Of a stretch of 13,825 nt of DNA, positions 5,982-13,825 are shown piece after piece. The stretch lies in NCBI GenBank assembly GCA_964603125.1, contig CAZRUA010000095.1:1-13825 (forward strand). The letters run 5' to 3'. The first letter of the stretch is position 1, and every line of letters begins with the position of its first letter. A program made the translations under genes and the position numbers. Under the pieces are notes generated by a model. That model saw only the letters and a list, made by a program, of their open reading frames with translations, was not told where the DNA came from and searched no databases. Source of the stretch: CAZRUA01 sp964603125. GTDB lineage: Bacteria > Bacteroidota > Bacteroidia > B-17B0 > Aurantibacillaceae.

Positions 5982-8432
5982 TTAAAATTTAAAATTCCAC
6001 GTTACACTAGGTAAAACAGGAAATAAAGACACTTGCTTTGCCTGTACTTTAAAATCACCATTTAATAAACTGCCACTTGTATCAAAATAAATAAAATATG
6101 GATTATATCTATTGTAGGCGTTAAAGACACTGAAACTCCATGAATTTTCGTGGTTTTTAAATAATTTATGTGGAACTTGAATTGTACTTATATCTTTTCC
6201 CTTTGCGGCATATCTTTTCTCTAAACGTTTTTTTCTTCGTTCAAGATGCTTATTTCTATCAGGAGTAAATGTGGCAGATAAGTCCATTCGATGATAAGGT
6301 TTAAAGCGGTAAGAATTTCTTAATCCGTATTGGATTAAAACGTTTTGTTCAAATGTAAATAATGAATTAGGAAGAGTTCCTGCATTTCCTGTTCCGTATA
6401 CCCAAATTGCTGAGAATGTCCATTTAGAGTTTAGGTCGTATGTTCCAACTACCGAAACATCATGACGTCTATCATACTTGGCATAAAAAGTTTGTCCGAA
6501 ATTAATTTCCGGAAATGTTCTTTTAGTCCAAGACAAAGTATATCCAATCCAACCTGTAAACTTACCTTTGTTTTTACGAATAAAAAATTCGCTACCGTAA
6601 GCTACTCCTTTACCAAAAGTAAAACTGTTATCAGGATTATCAAAAACGTTATCTTGAGGCTCTGCTCCTTCTTTATATTCAATTAAATTACGCATTGTTT
6701 TGTAGTATGCTTCAATTGACGTTTCAAACATGTTATCCTTAAAGTTTTTAAACACACCTACTGAATATTGATTTCCAATTTGAGGTTTGATAAGTTGAGT
6801 GGATGGCATCCAAACATCAGTAGGTAAGGAAACAGATGAGATAGACGCCAAATGAATATACTGAACATTTCGAGTGTAACTTGCCTTTACCGAAGAACTT
6901 TTACTGGTTTGAAAACGTATGCTGCTTCTTGGCTCAATTCCATTATAATCAACAATTTTTTTCCCTTTACTATAATTTAAAGTATCGTTTGTGATTCCTA
7001 AATCATTTTTTACATAACGAGTAAAAGGGCCTACTTGAGCAAAATAACTTCCTCTAACTCCTACATTCAATTTTACTTTTTCAGTAATATCATAATCATC
7101 GCTAAAATAACCATGTACCTCATGGCAATAGAGTTTTATTATTTTCCCAAAATCAAAAGTGGTTTCACCTTGTTTTGCAGATACATTTGTAGGAATGAAA
7201 GTATGAAACACATAGTTAGCTCCAAACTTAAAATTATGTTTTGAATAAGGAATATAAGTGAAATCCGTTTTTAAGTTATAATCTCTAATTCCTGAAAATA
7301 TTTTAAACTCAAAATCTTCTTGCAAAGCCCCAAAACTAAAATCATAATAACTAAAAATGGCGCTAGTATTACAAAACAAACGATTGCTAAATAAATGATT
7401 CCATCTAAAACTAGCAGTTGCATTACCCCACGGGACCTTTACATTAAATCCCGAACTTGCATCCTTAAAGTTAAATCTATCCTGACCAAAATAACCACTT
7501 AAATACAATCTGTTTTTATCATTAATACGATAATTTAATTTGGTGTTTAAGTCGTAGAAATAATAACTAGTACCTGCAAACTGAGAACCTGGCTTAAAAA
7601 ATGGCTTTACAATAGCATCCACATAAGTTCTGCGAGCCGAAATTATAAATGAACTTGTATCTTTCTTGATTGGTCCTTGAAGCGTTAAACGCGAAGAAAT
7701 TAATCCAATCCCACCATCCACTTGAAATTTCTGGTTATTCCCTTCCTTCATACTAATATCGAGTACTGATGATAATCTGCCACCATATTGAGCAGGCATT
7801 CCGCCTTTAGTTAGGGTTACATTTTTTATTGCATCGCCATTGAAAACAGAAAAGAAACCCATTAAATGCGAAGCATTATAAACAACAGCTTCATCCAATA
7901 ATATTAAATTTTGATCGGGACCACCACCACGAACATAAAAACCACTTTGCCCATCGCCACTTGATTTTACACCGGGTAATAATTGAATACTTTTTAAAAT
8001 ATCAACTTCACCCATAAAAGCTGGAAGCTTTTTTATTTGCTCTACATTTAAAGTAACAACGCCTAATTGCGAGCTTTTCACATTTTGATCGGGAGCAGTA
8101 GCCGTAACCAAAACTTCTTTTTGCTCTATGGCTTCTTCTGCCATGGTTATATTAATGGTAGTATCCTTAGTTAAATTAAATGTTTTAACATAAGATTTAA
8201 AACTAAGATAAACACAAGAAATTTCATTAACACCCTTTGGTAAACGTAAGCTGTAAAAACCATAAACATTTGTTGTAGTTTGATAGTTTGTACCTTTAAC
8301 ATAAACAGGTGCTCCAATAATCATCTCACCGTTACTTGCATCCTTTACATAACCGCTTATCGAAACATTTTGAGAAACCGTAAATTGAAACACAAATAAA
8401 GACAGAAATATTATTTTAATCTTAAAAAACAT
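5982..8432 (-). CDS. TonB-dependent receptor with N-terminal carboxypeptidase-regulatory-like domain
   Basis: An 816-residue outer-membrane gated porin that imports an unknown ligand using the TonB-ExbBD motive force. I start it at 8430-8432 (MFFKIK), which gives a clean signal peptide cut near TVSQ/N at about residue 21; an upstream ATG at 8468 adds a non-signal leader. The regulatory-like domain spans about 23-99 (ISGYVKDASNGEMIIGAPV, NVYGFYSLRLPKG). The plug spans about 115-232, with LPGVKSSGDGQSGFYVRGG, NLILLDEAVVYNASHLMGFFS and GGMPAQYGGRLSSVLDI. The remainder alternates aromatic-rich strands of a 22-strand barrel and ends in Trp-Asn-Phe-Lys-Phe, a terminal Phe as in the outer-membrane assembly signal. 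It lacks the SusC hallmark partner SusD and is paired with DUF4249 instead. Length is ordinary and no frameshift is seen. Confidence 0.93.
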   Translation of the reverse strand: MFFKIKIIFLSLFVFQFTVSQNVSISGYVKDASNGEMIIGAPVYVKGTNYQTTTNVYGFYSLRLPKGVNEISCVYLSFKSYVKTFNLTKDTTINITMAEEAIEQKEVLVTATAPDQNVKSSQLGVVTLNVEQIKKLPAFMGEVDILKSIQLLPGVKSSGDGQSGFYVRGGGPDQNLILLDEAVVYNASHLMGFFSVFNGDAIKNVTLTKGGMPAQYGGRLSSVLDISMKEGNNQKFQVDGGIGLISSRLTLQGPIKKDTSSFIISARRTYVDAIVKPFFKPGSQFAGTSYYFYDLNTKLNYRINDKNRLYLSGYFGQDRFNFKDASSGFNVKVPWGNATASFRWNHLFSNRLFCNTSAIFSYYDFSFGALQEDFEFKIFSGIRDYNLKTDFTYIPYSKHNFKFGANYVFHTFIPTNVSAKQGETTFDFGKIIKLYCHEVHGYFSDDYDITEKVKLNVGVRGSYFAQVGPFTRYVKNDLGITNDTLNYSKGKKIVDYNGIEPRSSIRFQTSKSSSVKASYTRNVQYIHLASISSVSLPTDVWMPSTQLIKPQIGNQYSVGVFKNFKDNMFETSIEAYYKTMRNLIEYKEGAEPQDNVFDNPDNSFTFGKGVAYGSEFFIRKNKGKFTGWIGYTLSWTKRTFPEINFGQTFYAKYDRRHDVSVVGTYDLNSKWTFSAIWVYGTGNAGTLPNSLFTFEQNVLIQYGLRNSYRFKPYHRMDLSATFTPDRNKHLERRKKRLEKRYAAKGKDISTIQVPHKLFKNHENSWSFSVFNAYNRYNPYFIYFDTSGSLLNGDFKVQAKQVSLFPVLPSVTWNFKF

Positions 8433-8470
8433 GTTCAAAGATATAAAATATTGATTGCAGAAATACAATA

Positions 8471-8502
8471 AAAAAGCCCCATACTTTTGGTATAGGGCCT
8501 TT
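8471..8502 (-). terminator. Rho-independent terminator after the large T9SS protein gene
   Basis: Read on the minus strand, GTAT/ATAC and GGGC/GCCC arms form a stem with one internal mismatch around a 5-base CAAAA loop, followed by T6. In plus coordinates GCCC 8476-8479 pairs with GGGC 8495-8498, and ATAC 8481-8484 with GTAT 8490-8493. It begins 17 bases after the stop of the 1353-residue protein gene and separates that unit from the TonB receptor gene. Confidence 0.85.
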
Positions 8503-8519
8503 ATAGAAAACTATTTATT

Positions 8520-11500
8520 TTACTGTTTTACAAGTTTATTCACTTGTATTAACTGATCGTTGAAGCTTACTTTTATTGAGTAAACACCTACCGCTAAAAC
8601 ATCTGTATTTACGTTTATTTTAGAAGCGCCTTCGTCTAAACCAACTAAGCTATTTAATACTACTTTACCATTAATATCTAAAACTTGAATCAGTAAAGTT
8701 CCCATTTTAGGAGTTACGATATCATAACGCACATTATTAATGGCAGGGTTTGGAATTGGACTAGAAACCAAAACTTTATCAGATTCCTTAGTTATAGTAA
8801 TAACATTGCTATACTCAAAATCACCGTTAAAATCAACTTGTTTCAATCTGTAGTAACTTAATCCTACCAATGGTTCTTTATCTAAGAAATAGTAAGAAAC
8901 TGTATTATTTGTAGTACCCGAACCTGCTATTTGCGAAATTTTGTAGAAGTTAACTCCATCAGCCGATCTTTCTAAATCGAAATAATTATTGTTCAATTCA
9001 GAAGCCGTTTGCCAAAATAACATATTACCATTATCAACTACTTCACCACTAAAGTTAAGTAATTCAACAGGAAGAGGATTTAATCCTGTTAATTTACTAC
9101 CCAATGTAAATCTCGAAAAAGATGTAAAAGCTGTTGGTGAAGAAGTTGATGTAACGCTTCCTCCAACAGGAGTTCCGCTTGTAGCAGGACCTCCAGTACC
9201 GCCTATATCAACCCATGTTGTTGCAGCTGTGCTTGTATTTTTTACCACTGTTGTGCGTGAACCGCTGTAAACAAAGTCATTTGTACCAAAATACAATTCA
9301 ACCGTTTGATTACCACTTAAATCAGTACTTGGAACATTTGTACCAGCTCCATTGGTTCTAGTAATATCCCAATAATGTACCCCAGAAACTGTATCTATTG
9401 TTGCTGGCTTAACCCAATTTAAATTTTGAGCTGAAGCATTAAATGATTCCGTAGTGTAATTATACAATGTTGTATTAGCGTGATTGACCGTTAATGCAAC
9501 TGGTCTGCAATCAGGAGATTTTCCAACAGGGAAATTTAAAACGCTACTTCCTGCCGTACTTTTTTGTATTGCCATTGGACCATTTACATAACTTGTTGAT
9601 GTCGCCGAACCTACAGAAGAAGCAGCTCCATTTCTTAAAGTTAACAAATTAGTTGCTGTTGTATTTAACAAACCACTTGTCATAGTAAGTGTTCCTCCAG
9701 CGCTCATAGGCGAATTTAATGTTACACCCGTTGAAGATGCATTATTAATTGTAACACTATTTAAACTTAAAGTACTACTTCCTTGGTTATAAGTTTGAGC
9801 TGACGTACCATTAAACTCAATTACGGAAGAAGTTGTATTGGTGAAAGTGGTGCTTCCATTATTATTGCTAAAATTACCTGCTATTTTAATGTTTTGGTTA
9901 TTACTATTAAAAATACTTGTACCGTTAGATGTAGTAAAACTTCCTTGCAAATCCATGGCATTGTTAAGAGTTACAGATCCTCCAGCCTTATTAACAATGA
10001 GATTTCCCAAAGCACTTGTTCCGCTCAAATTACCTGTCATATTATGGCTGGCAGAAGCGTGAGTGAATTGTATTGTTGAATTTGGATAACAATAAATAGT
10101 TCCATTATTTACCAAATTCCCACAAACAGTTAATGTAACACCTGGATTAATTGTAAAAAATGCTCCAGAATTAATAGTAATGTTTTTAACATTAGCATCT
10201 GCTGTTAAAACGGGCATATTAGGCGCTGTGCTTGGTATTGTTACATCAACCGTACAACTAGGACTTGTGCATGATCCCCAATTAGTACTGGTAGTAAAAC
10301 TAGTGCTTGAGCTACCATTCCATGTTAATGCGGTTGCTGATGTTCCATAATCAATTGTACAAGTTGAAGTTGAAAAATCAATAGTATATCCAGAAGTACT
10401 AGTAGCAAAGTTTTGAACTAAAATCAAATACACATCACCAGCCGCAACAGTAATATCGGGCTCCCAAGCAGTATTTACACTACAGGCAGAGTAAGTTGCA
10501 GGAACGTTTCCTCCAGTTGCAACTCCACAAACCCCATAAGCGCTATAATTACAAACCGACAAGCCTGTATTAGGATTTGTTGCTATTCCTGAACAAGATG
10601 TTGCTCCTGTTCCAGCTATTTTCCACACAGCAAAATCATAGTCAGTTTGCGCACATGTAGTTGATGAATAATCATTTGGCACGATTGAAAAACGCAAAGC
10701 TGTTCCACCCGAAACGCCACTAATATTTACCTGCAACCAATGAGATCCTCTTTCACTACTATTTAAACAAAAAGAAGCATCGTCAACAAAATCACACTTA
10801 TTACCAAAACCTTGGTAACCAGGATCAGCAATCGACATGGTTACATTACAAACTGGCGTAGGTGCTCCGCAATCTTGCCCTGGTAAATCAGGTATAGTAG
10901 AACTTCCGTTTATTGCAATCAAAGAAAAAGTACCTACCAAACTATTTTCACCATCTACCCTTATATAATAAGTTGTTCCAGAAGTTAATCCAGTGGCTAC
11001 TATTTGAGATATCGATGGAGTTGTACCTCCACATGCTGTGCCATTGTCATTACAAAAAAGTTCTGTCATGGCACCTCCACATGGCCCAGAATAAAGAGCT
11101 ATTTGAGTACGTAATAACGTACCTGGCGAACAACGAACTGTTATATTACCAGAAGCAGGACAAACGACAGAATACCATACTGTGTTTAAAGCACCCGTTG
11201 TCCAACAAGAAGCTGCGGCAGGCTCACCAGTAGAACCTGTACAGGTGTTTATAAAACCATAAGCTTGAGTACCTAAGGTTAAAGCAGTAGCAGCAGAACA
11301 AGCATCATTTGTTGGTAATAAAGGGCAAACAGTAGAAACACACAAGCCAAAAGTACCGTTATTGTCATTCCCAAATTCCCAAATTCTAATCCATAAAGTA
11401 GCACCAGGTGTTTGCCCTGTTAAACTTAATTGAGGCATATTACCAGCACCTGTATTATCATCACAAGCAATTAAAGTTAAGGCACCACAGGTTCCGGAGT

Positions 11501-12581
11501 ATACCGCCATACCGCCATCTGTCATAACACCTGCTTGTGTATCAAATGTTAATGCTCCAGATGCTGGAACAACAACTGTAAACCAAACATCACCGCCAGA
11601 ATATGATGCACAACCAGGAGCTGGAGGCGAGCCCGCTGTAGTAGTAGTTGCACATGCGTTAGTATAAGTAGTATAATTAGACGCTGTTGTTATAGAAACT
11701 GCAGTAGCAGAGCATGGATCATCGTTGGATGGAGCAGTAGATACTGTAAAATTTTGAACGGAGCAACCACTTGCATCACCAGCGCCATTTGTAGGAACAA
11801 CCTTCCAATAATATGTTGCACCACTTGTTAAGGCGCCAGTGCTGTATGTTAGCACGTTACCCAAATTTGTTCCATTTACAATGTTAGTGGGTGGATTATC
11901 AGTACCAAAGTACATTTTATATCCAGTTGGAGAACCAGTAGCAGCATTCCATGTTAAATTAGTTCCTGCAGCACAAACGGAACTGGGAGTATTGTAGGTA
12001 GAACAACTAGGCGGTGCAGGGGCTGTTACAATTACGTTATCCATCCTAAAGCGTCCACCACTAGCCACAGTGCTACCATTAGGGGTTAAATTTGATGTCA
12101 TAATCCAACGTATATAAACCTGCGCTTGATTATCGCATGCACTTGGAAGAGTTGTAGAAAAAGAGTTCCAGTTTGTGTTTCCTAAAGACAAAGTGTATGG
12201 AACATCAACCCAAGTAGATCCGTTTAAACTGTATTGAACCTTCCAATCAGCCGGCGAACTTCCGTTATCTCTGGCACGCATATCAAAAGCTAATGTCATT
12301 CCACTATAACCAGTAGATACAAAATCCATCACCCAGTACTTAGTTCCATTTCCTCCATTCCACCCCGTTTGCTCATCACATTGAGATCCATTCCCTCCCA
12401 CAGTAAAATCATGAGTACCAGTTGCGCCAACTGTGGTTAAAGTTTTAGTTGTATTTGCAGCAATACCTCCATCAGCAATATTATTGTCAGTTGCATTTGG
12501 ATAATTCCAAGTTACAAGTGTAGTTTGACTATACAACCCTAGTCCTAAAAAACAAAAAACTAAAAGTAAATATTTCCTCAT
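8520..12581 (-). CDS. Large mosaic T9SS-secreted surface protein with type A sorting domain
   Basis: A 1353-residue secreted or surface-attached protein. The start at 12579-12581 (MRKYLLL) gives a signal peptide cut near LYSQ/T; a longer frame start at 12632 would overlap the preceding gene and lacks signal character. Regions in order: a jelly-roll or MAM-like region (about 20-185, RFRMDNVIVTAP); an Fn3-like module (about 190-280, LTWNAATG, ATYYWKVVPTN); two pre-peptidase (PPC)-like domains starting NDDPCSAT at about 285 and NDACSAAT at about 424; a Cys-containing domain from about 569 (DCGAPTPVC); Ser/Thr/Asn-rich parallel-beta repeats from about 780 (NLVNNGTIYC, IKIAGNFSNNNG); an Fn3-like module at 1168-1255 (LPVELLNFSG); and a type A T9SS sorting domain at about 1271-1353 beginning IPNPAINN. 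No protease or glycosidase catalytic motif was seen, so adhesin or matrix roles are inferred. It is 37 bases after the HMA-like gene. Confidence 0.9.
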   Translation of the reverse strand: MRKYLLLVFCFLGLGLYSQTTLVTWNYPNATDNNIADGGIAANTTKTLTTVGATGTHDFTVGGNGSQCDEQTGWNGGNGTKYWVMDFVSTGYSGMTLAFDMRARDNGSSPADWKVQYSLNGSTWVDVPYTLSLGNTNWNSFSTTLPSACDNQAQVYIRWIMTSNLTPNGSTVASGGRFRMDNVIVTAPAPPSCSTYNTPSSVCAAGTNLTWNAATGSPTGYKMYFGTDNPPTNIVNGTNLGNVLTYSTGALTSGATYYWKVVPTNGAGDASGCSVQNFTVSTAPSNDDPCSATAVSITTASNYTTYTNACATTTTAGSPPAPGCASYSGGDVWFTVVVPASGALTFDTQAGVMTDGGMAVYSGTCGALTLIACDDNTGAGNMPQLSLTGQTPGATLWIRIWEFGNDNNGTFGLCVSTVCPLLPTNDACSAATALTLGTQAYGFINTCTGSTGEPAAASCWTTGALNTVWYSVVCPASGNITVRCSPGTLLRTQIALYSGPCGGAMTELFCNDNGTACGGTTPSISQIVATGLTSGTTYYIRVDGENSLVGTFSLIAINGSSTIPDLPGQDCGAPTPVCNVTMSIADPGYQGFGNKCDFVDDASFCLNSSERGSHWLQVNISGVSGGTALRFSIVPNDYSSTTCAQTDYDFAVWKIAGTGATSCSGIATNPNTGLSVCNYSAYGVCGVATGGNVPATYSACSVNTAWEPDITVAAGDVYLILVQNFATSTSGYTIDFSTSTCTIDYGTSATALTWNGSSSTSFTTSTNWGSCTSPSCTVDVTIPSTAPNMPVLTADANVKNITINSGAFFTINPGVTLTVCGNLVNNGTIYCYPNSTIQFTHASASHNMTGNLSGTSALGNLIVNKAGGSVTLNNAMDLQGSFTTSNGTSIFNSNNQNIKIAGNFSNNNGSTTFTNTTSSVIEFNGTSAQTYNQGSSTLSLNSVTINNASSTGVTLNSPMSAGGTLTMTSGLLNTTATNLLTLRNGAASSVGSATSTSYVNGPMAIQKSTAGSSVLNFPVGKSPDCRPVALTVNHANTTLYNYTTESFNASAQNLNWVKPATIDTVSGVHYWDITRTNGAGTNVPSTDLSGNQTVELYFGTNDFVYSGSRTTVVKNTSTAATTWVDIGGTGGPATSGTPVGGSVTSTSSPTAFTSFSRFTLGSKLTGLNPLPVELLNFSGEVVDNGNMLFWQTASELNNNYFDLERSADGVNFYKISQIAGSGTTNNTVSYYFLDKEPLVGLSYYRLKQVDFNGDFEYSNVITITKESDKVLVSSPIPNPAINNVRYDIVTPKMGTLLIQVLDINGKVVLNSLVGLDEGASKINVNTDVLAVGVYSIKVSFNDQLIQVNKLVKQ

Positions 12582-12618
12582 ATTGAATGTATTGAATATT
12601 AATTTATAATTGACGAGG

Positions 12619-13044
12619 TTATGGTTTAACATAAAGCTCTCTAATAACCCCAGTTGATTCGAGCACCACCTTCATTCCCGAATTATTCATGTACCATGGC
12701 TTATAACCAGTGGCATTAATAATTTCAAGAATATCAATTATTTCTTCACCGTTTGTGTAGGTAACTTTAACCGTTTGATTGCTTAAATCAAAATACCAGG
12801 CGGTAATACGATCAGGGTATTTGTTAAGTGCGTTAGTTACAGTGGTCTCAGCACTTGGGTTATTTAACCCATCTACATTAAACACAAAGGTTTTAGCTTG
12901 ATCTGGATCTTTTTTAGGCGTAACCACAGCATTCCCTGGCTGAATAGGTGTTATAACGGTCTGAGCGTTAACTGAATAATCAAATGAGATTAAAATAAGC
13001 AATCCTAAAAAGGATATGCTACGTTTAGCAACTTTTTTGTTCAT
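12619..13044 (-). CDS. Secreted HMA-fold protein lacking the CxxC metal site
   Basis: A 141-residue exported protein. The ATG at 13042-13044 gives a good signal peptide (MNKKVAKRS, hydrophobic 12-21, cleavage near VNAQ at 25-28); the ATG at 13065 overlaps a candidate promoter and is disfavoured. After a Pro-rich linker (29-50), residues about 52-115 follow the heavy-metal-associated ferredoxin-like plan: beta strand TFVFNVDGL, helix SAETTVTNALNKYP, beta strand ITAWYFDL, beta strand TVKVTYTNG, helix EIIDILEIINATGYKP. In metal-binding members GLNNPSA would read GMxCxxC; here both cysteines are absent and the protein contains none at all, so it cannot bind Cu or Zn in the usual way. It precedes the large T9SS gene by 37 bases and is probably co-transcribed with it. 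The role is unknown. The fold call rests on pattern and is moderately sure. Confidence 0.75.
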   Translation of the reverse strand: MNKKVAKRSISFLGLLILISFDYSVNAQTVITPIQPGNAVVTPKKDPDQAKTFVFNVDGLNNPSAETTVTNALNKYPDRITAWYFDLSNQTVKVTYTNGEEIIDILEIINATGYKPWYMNNSGMKVVLESTGVIRELYVKP

Positions 13045-13064
13045 GAATTTGGGCTTGGCTAACA

Positions 13065-13072
13065 CAAATTTA
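13065..13072 (-). promoter_or_regulatory. Candidate Bacteroidota -7 promoter element (TAAATTTG) for the HMA-like / large T9SS gene pair
   Basis: The minus strand reads TAAATTTG, a full TAnnTTTG match, 20 bases before the HMA-like ATG, leaving room for a short leader. The -33 position falls within the T8C repeat immediately upstream (13075-13101), so no distinct TTTG box is present. Confidence 0.5.
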
Positions 13073-13074
13073 AT

Positions 13075-13101
13075 GAAAAAAAAGAAAAAAAAGAAAAAAA
13101 A
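13075..13101. repeat. Perfect triple 9-base repeat, GAAAAAAAA x3
   Basis: Three exact copies of G followed by eight A, seen as T8C x3 on the coding (minus) strand. It lies between the small T9SS gene and the HMA-like gene, directly upstream of TAAATTTG. On the minus strand it is also preceded by a weak AAGTTT/AAACTT inverted repeat (13107-13112 with 13132-13137), so it may double as a U-tract that weakly terminates the upstream gene. Confidence 0.85.
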
Positions 13102-13178
13102 CGACGAAGTTTATTAATTACCCGATGTTTGAAACTTTACCTTTTTTGTAAAATTCGAACATTTAAGAAAATTGAAGA

Positions 13179-13781
13179 TTAATTAACTACCATTTTGTTC
13201 ACTTGAACAAAAATATCATTAAAGCTTATTTTAACAGAGTAAGTTCCAACTGTTAATTTGCTAGTATTTATATCCACTTTAGAAGTACCTATTTCAATCG
13301 AAACTAACTCTGTTTGAACAATTTTGCCATTTACATCTGAAATCTGCGCCATAAACAAACCAGCTTCATTAGTTCTTACATTAAAAACATTATTATTTAA
13401 TACAACTGTTGGCTTCTCAAACTTATCGTTTTCAATGCGAATTGAAGGAGTGTATTCAGCAGAGCCATTTAAACCAACCTTTTTAATTCGGTAATAATTT
13501 GAACCGCCTTTTGAATTTGAATCTAAATAATAAAATGAAACATTATTTTTACCAGCACCCGAAACATCAATTTTCGAAATCTCGAAAAAAGCAACACCAT
13601 CATGAGAACGCTCAACAACAAAATAATCTACCGCTAACTCCGAAGAAACTCTCCAATTAAGCAAACTTTTATTCTCAATCAATTCTGCATTAAAGTCAGA
13701 AACAATTGAGTTAGTAATAACTTCAGCCTTGAAATTTGAAGTAAAAACAAAAAATCCCGCTAAAAAAAATATTTTTTTCAT
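13179..13781 (-). CDS. Small T9SS cargo protein: signal peptide, Fn3-like module and type A sorting domain only
   Basis: A 200-residue protein. A signal peptide covers about 1-19 (MKKIFFLAGFF, cut near FKA/E). An Fn3-like module spans about 28-117 (LLNWRVSSELAVDYFVVERS, SNYYRIKKVGLNGSAEY), and a T9SS type A C-terminal domain about 124-200 (DVNGKIV, VGTYSVKISFND). Both modules align end to end with the C-terminus of the large T9SS protein; by hand, 27 of the last 54 residues are identical, so the two are local paralogues. The PNP motif that usually opens the sorting domain is absent (PTVVLNNNVFNV instead). There is no effector domain, so it could be a minimal surface protein or a remnant of a larger cargo gene. 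134 bases separate it from the HMA-like start. The frame and start are intact. Confidence 0.85.
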   Translation of the reverse strand: MKKIFFLAGFFVFTSNFKAEVITNSIVSDFNAELIENKSLLNWRVSSELAVDYFVVERSHDGVAFFEISKIDVSGAGKNNVSFYYLDSNSKGGSNYYRIKKVGLNGSAEYTPSIRIENDKFEKPTVVLNNNVFNVRTNEAGLFMAQISDVNGKIVQTELVSIEIGTSKVDINTSKLTVGTYSVKISFNDIFVQVNKMVVN

Positions 13782-13825
13782 TTTAGTTAAAATTAGTTCG
13801 GCGTAAACATAACTAAAATGGAGTT

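Noticed and set aside
8433..8468. Longer start for the TonB receptor at 8468
   Set aside because: It adds twelve residues before a perfectly good signal peptide and lies almost inside the preceding terminator's T-run.
8989..9270. Plus-strand open frame opposite the large T9SS gene
   Set aside because: It is antisense to strongly recognisable Fn3-like coding sequence and has no family resemblance, signal or promoter; the same holds for the other plus-strand frames inside minus-strand genes.
12582..12632. Longer start for the large T9SS protein, overlapping the HMA-like gene
   Set aside because: The extra 17 residues are polar and would bury the signal peptide; the ATG at 12581 gives a standard exported N-terminus.
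1..13825. CRISPR array, insertion sequence, tRNA or rRNA, phage or defence genes
   Set aside because: No regularly spaced direct repeats, transposase motifs, cloverleaf or rRNA-like stretches, nuclease or toxin signatures were seen; the window reads as ordinary envelope genes.

Overview
The window is low-GC DNA from a member of the Bacteroidota. The grounds are family content: a TonB-dependent receptor with an N-terminal carboxypeptidase-regulatory-like domain paired with a DUF4249 lipoprotein, two proteins ending in type A type IX secretion (T9SS) sorting domains, a TPR/PD40 protein resembling PorE, and a DUF4159 protein. Signal peptides end in the usual 'xAQ/xSQ' style, start codons lack Shine-Dalgarno motifs, and a few starts have candidate TAnnTTTG (-7) promoter elements. 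A genus cannot be named from this.

Layout: 2-583 is the 3' part of a plus-strand eukaryote-type NADP isocitrate dehydrogenase gene, closed by a perfect 40-base palindrome (601-640) that can terminate transcription in both directions. Everything after that is on the minus strand, and is described here in transcription order (right to left). 13779-13179 encodes a tiny T9SS cargo protein that is little more than a signal peptide, an Fn3-like module and a sorting domain. Next come a secreted HMA-fold protein lacking the CxxC metal site (13044-12619) and a 1353-residue mosaic T9SS surface protein (12581-8520), probably co-transcribed from a promoter at 13065-13072 that abuts a triple A8G repeat. 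A strong terminator (8471-8502) closes that unit. Then follow the TonB receptor (8432-5982) and its DUF4249 lipoprotein partner (5978-5109), 3 bases apart, forming an outer-membrane uptake pair. A CNNM/CBS/CorC transporter-like gene (5036-3744) stands alone. Last is a three-gene run: TPR-PD40-CRD protein (3584-2010), DUF4159 protein (1989-1300) and a small two-helix membrane protein (1268-840).

Most of the window therefore serves the cell envelope: surface-displayed cargo, TonB-driven import and periplasmic or outer-membrane scaffolding. I do not see a clear new defence or biosynthetic system. The more unusual points are the metal-site-less secreted HMA domain next to T9SS cargo, the near-minimal sorting-domain protein that is a paralogue of the C-terminus of its large neighbour, the A8G repeat inside a candidate promoter, and a PorE-like protein without its OmpA domain.
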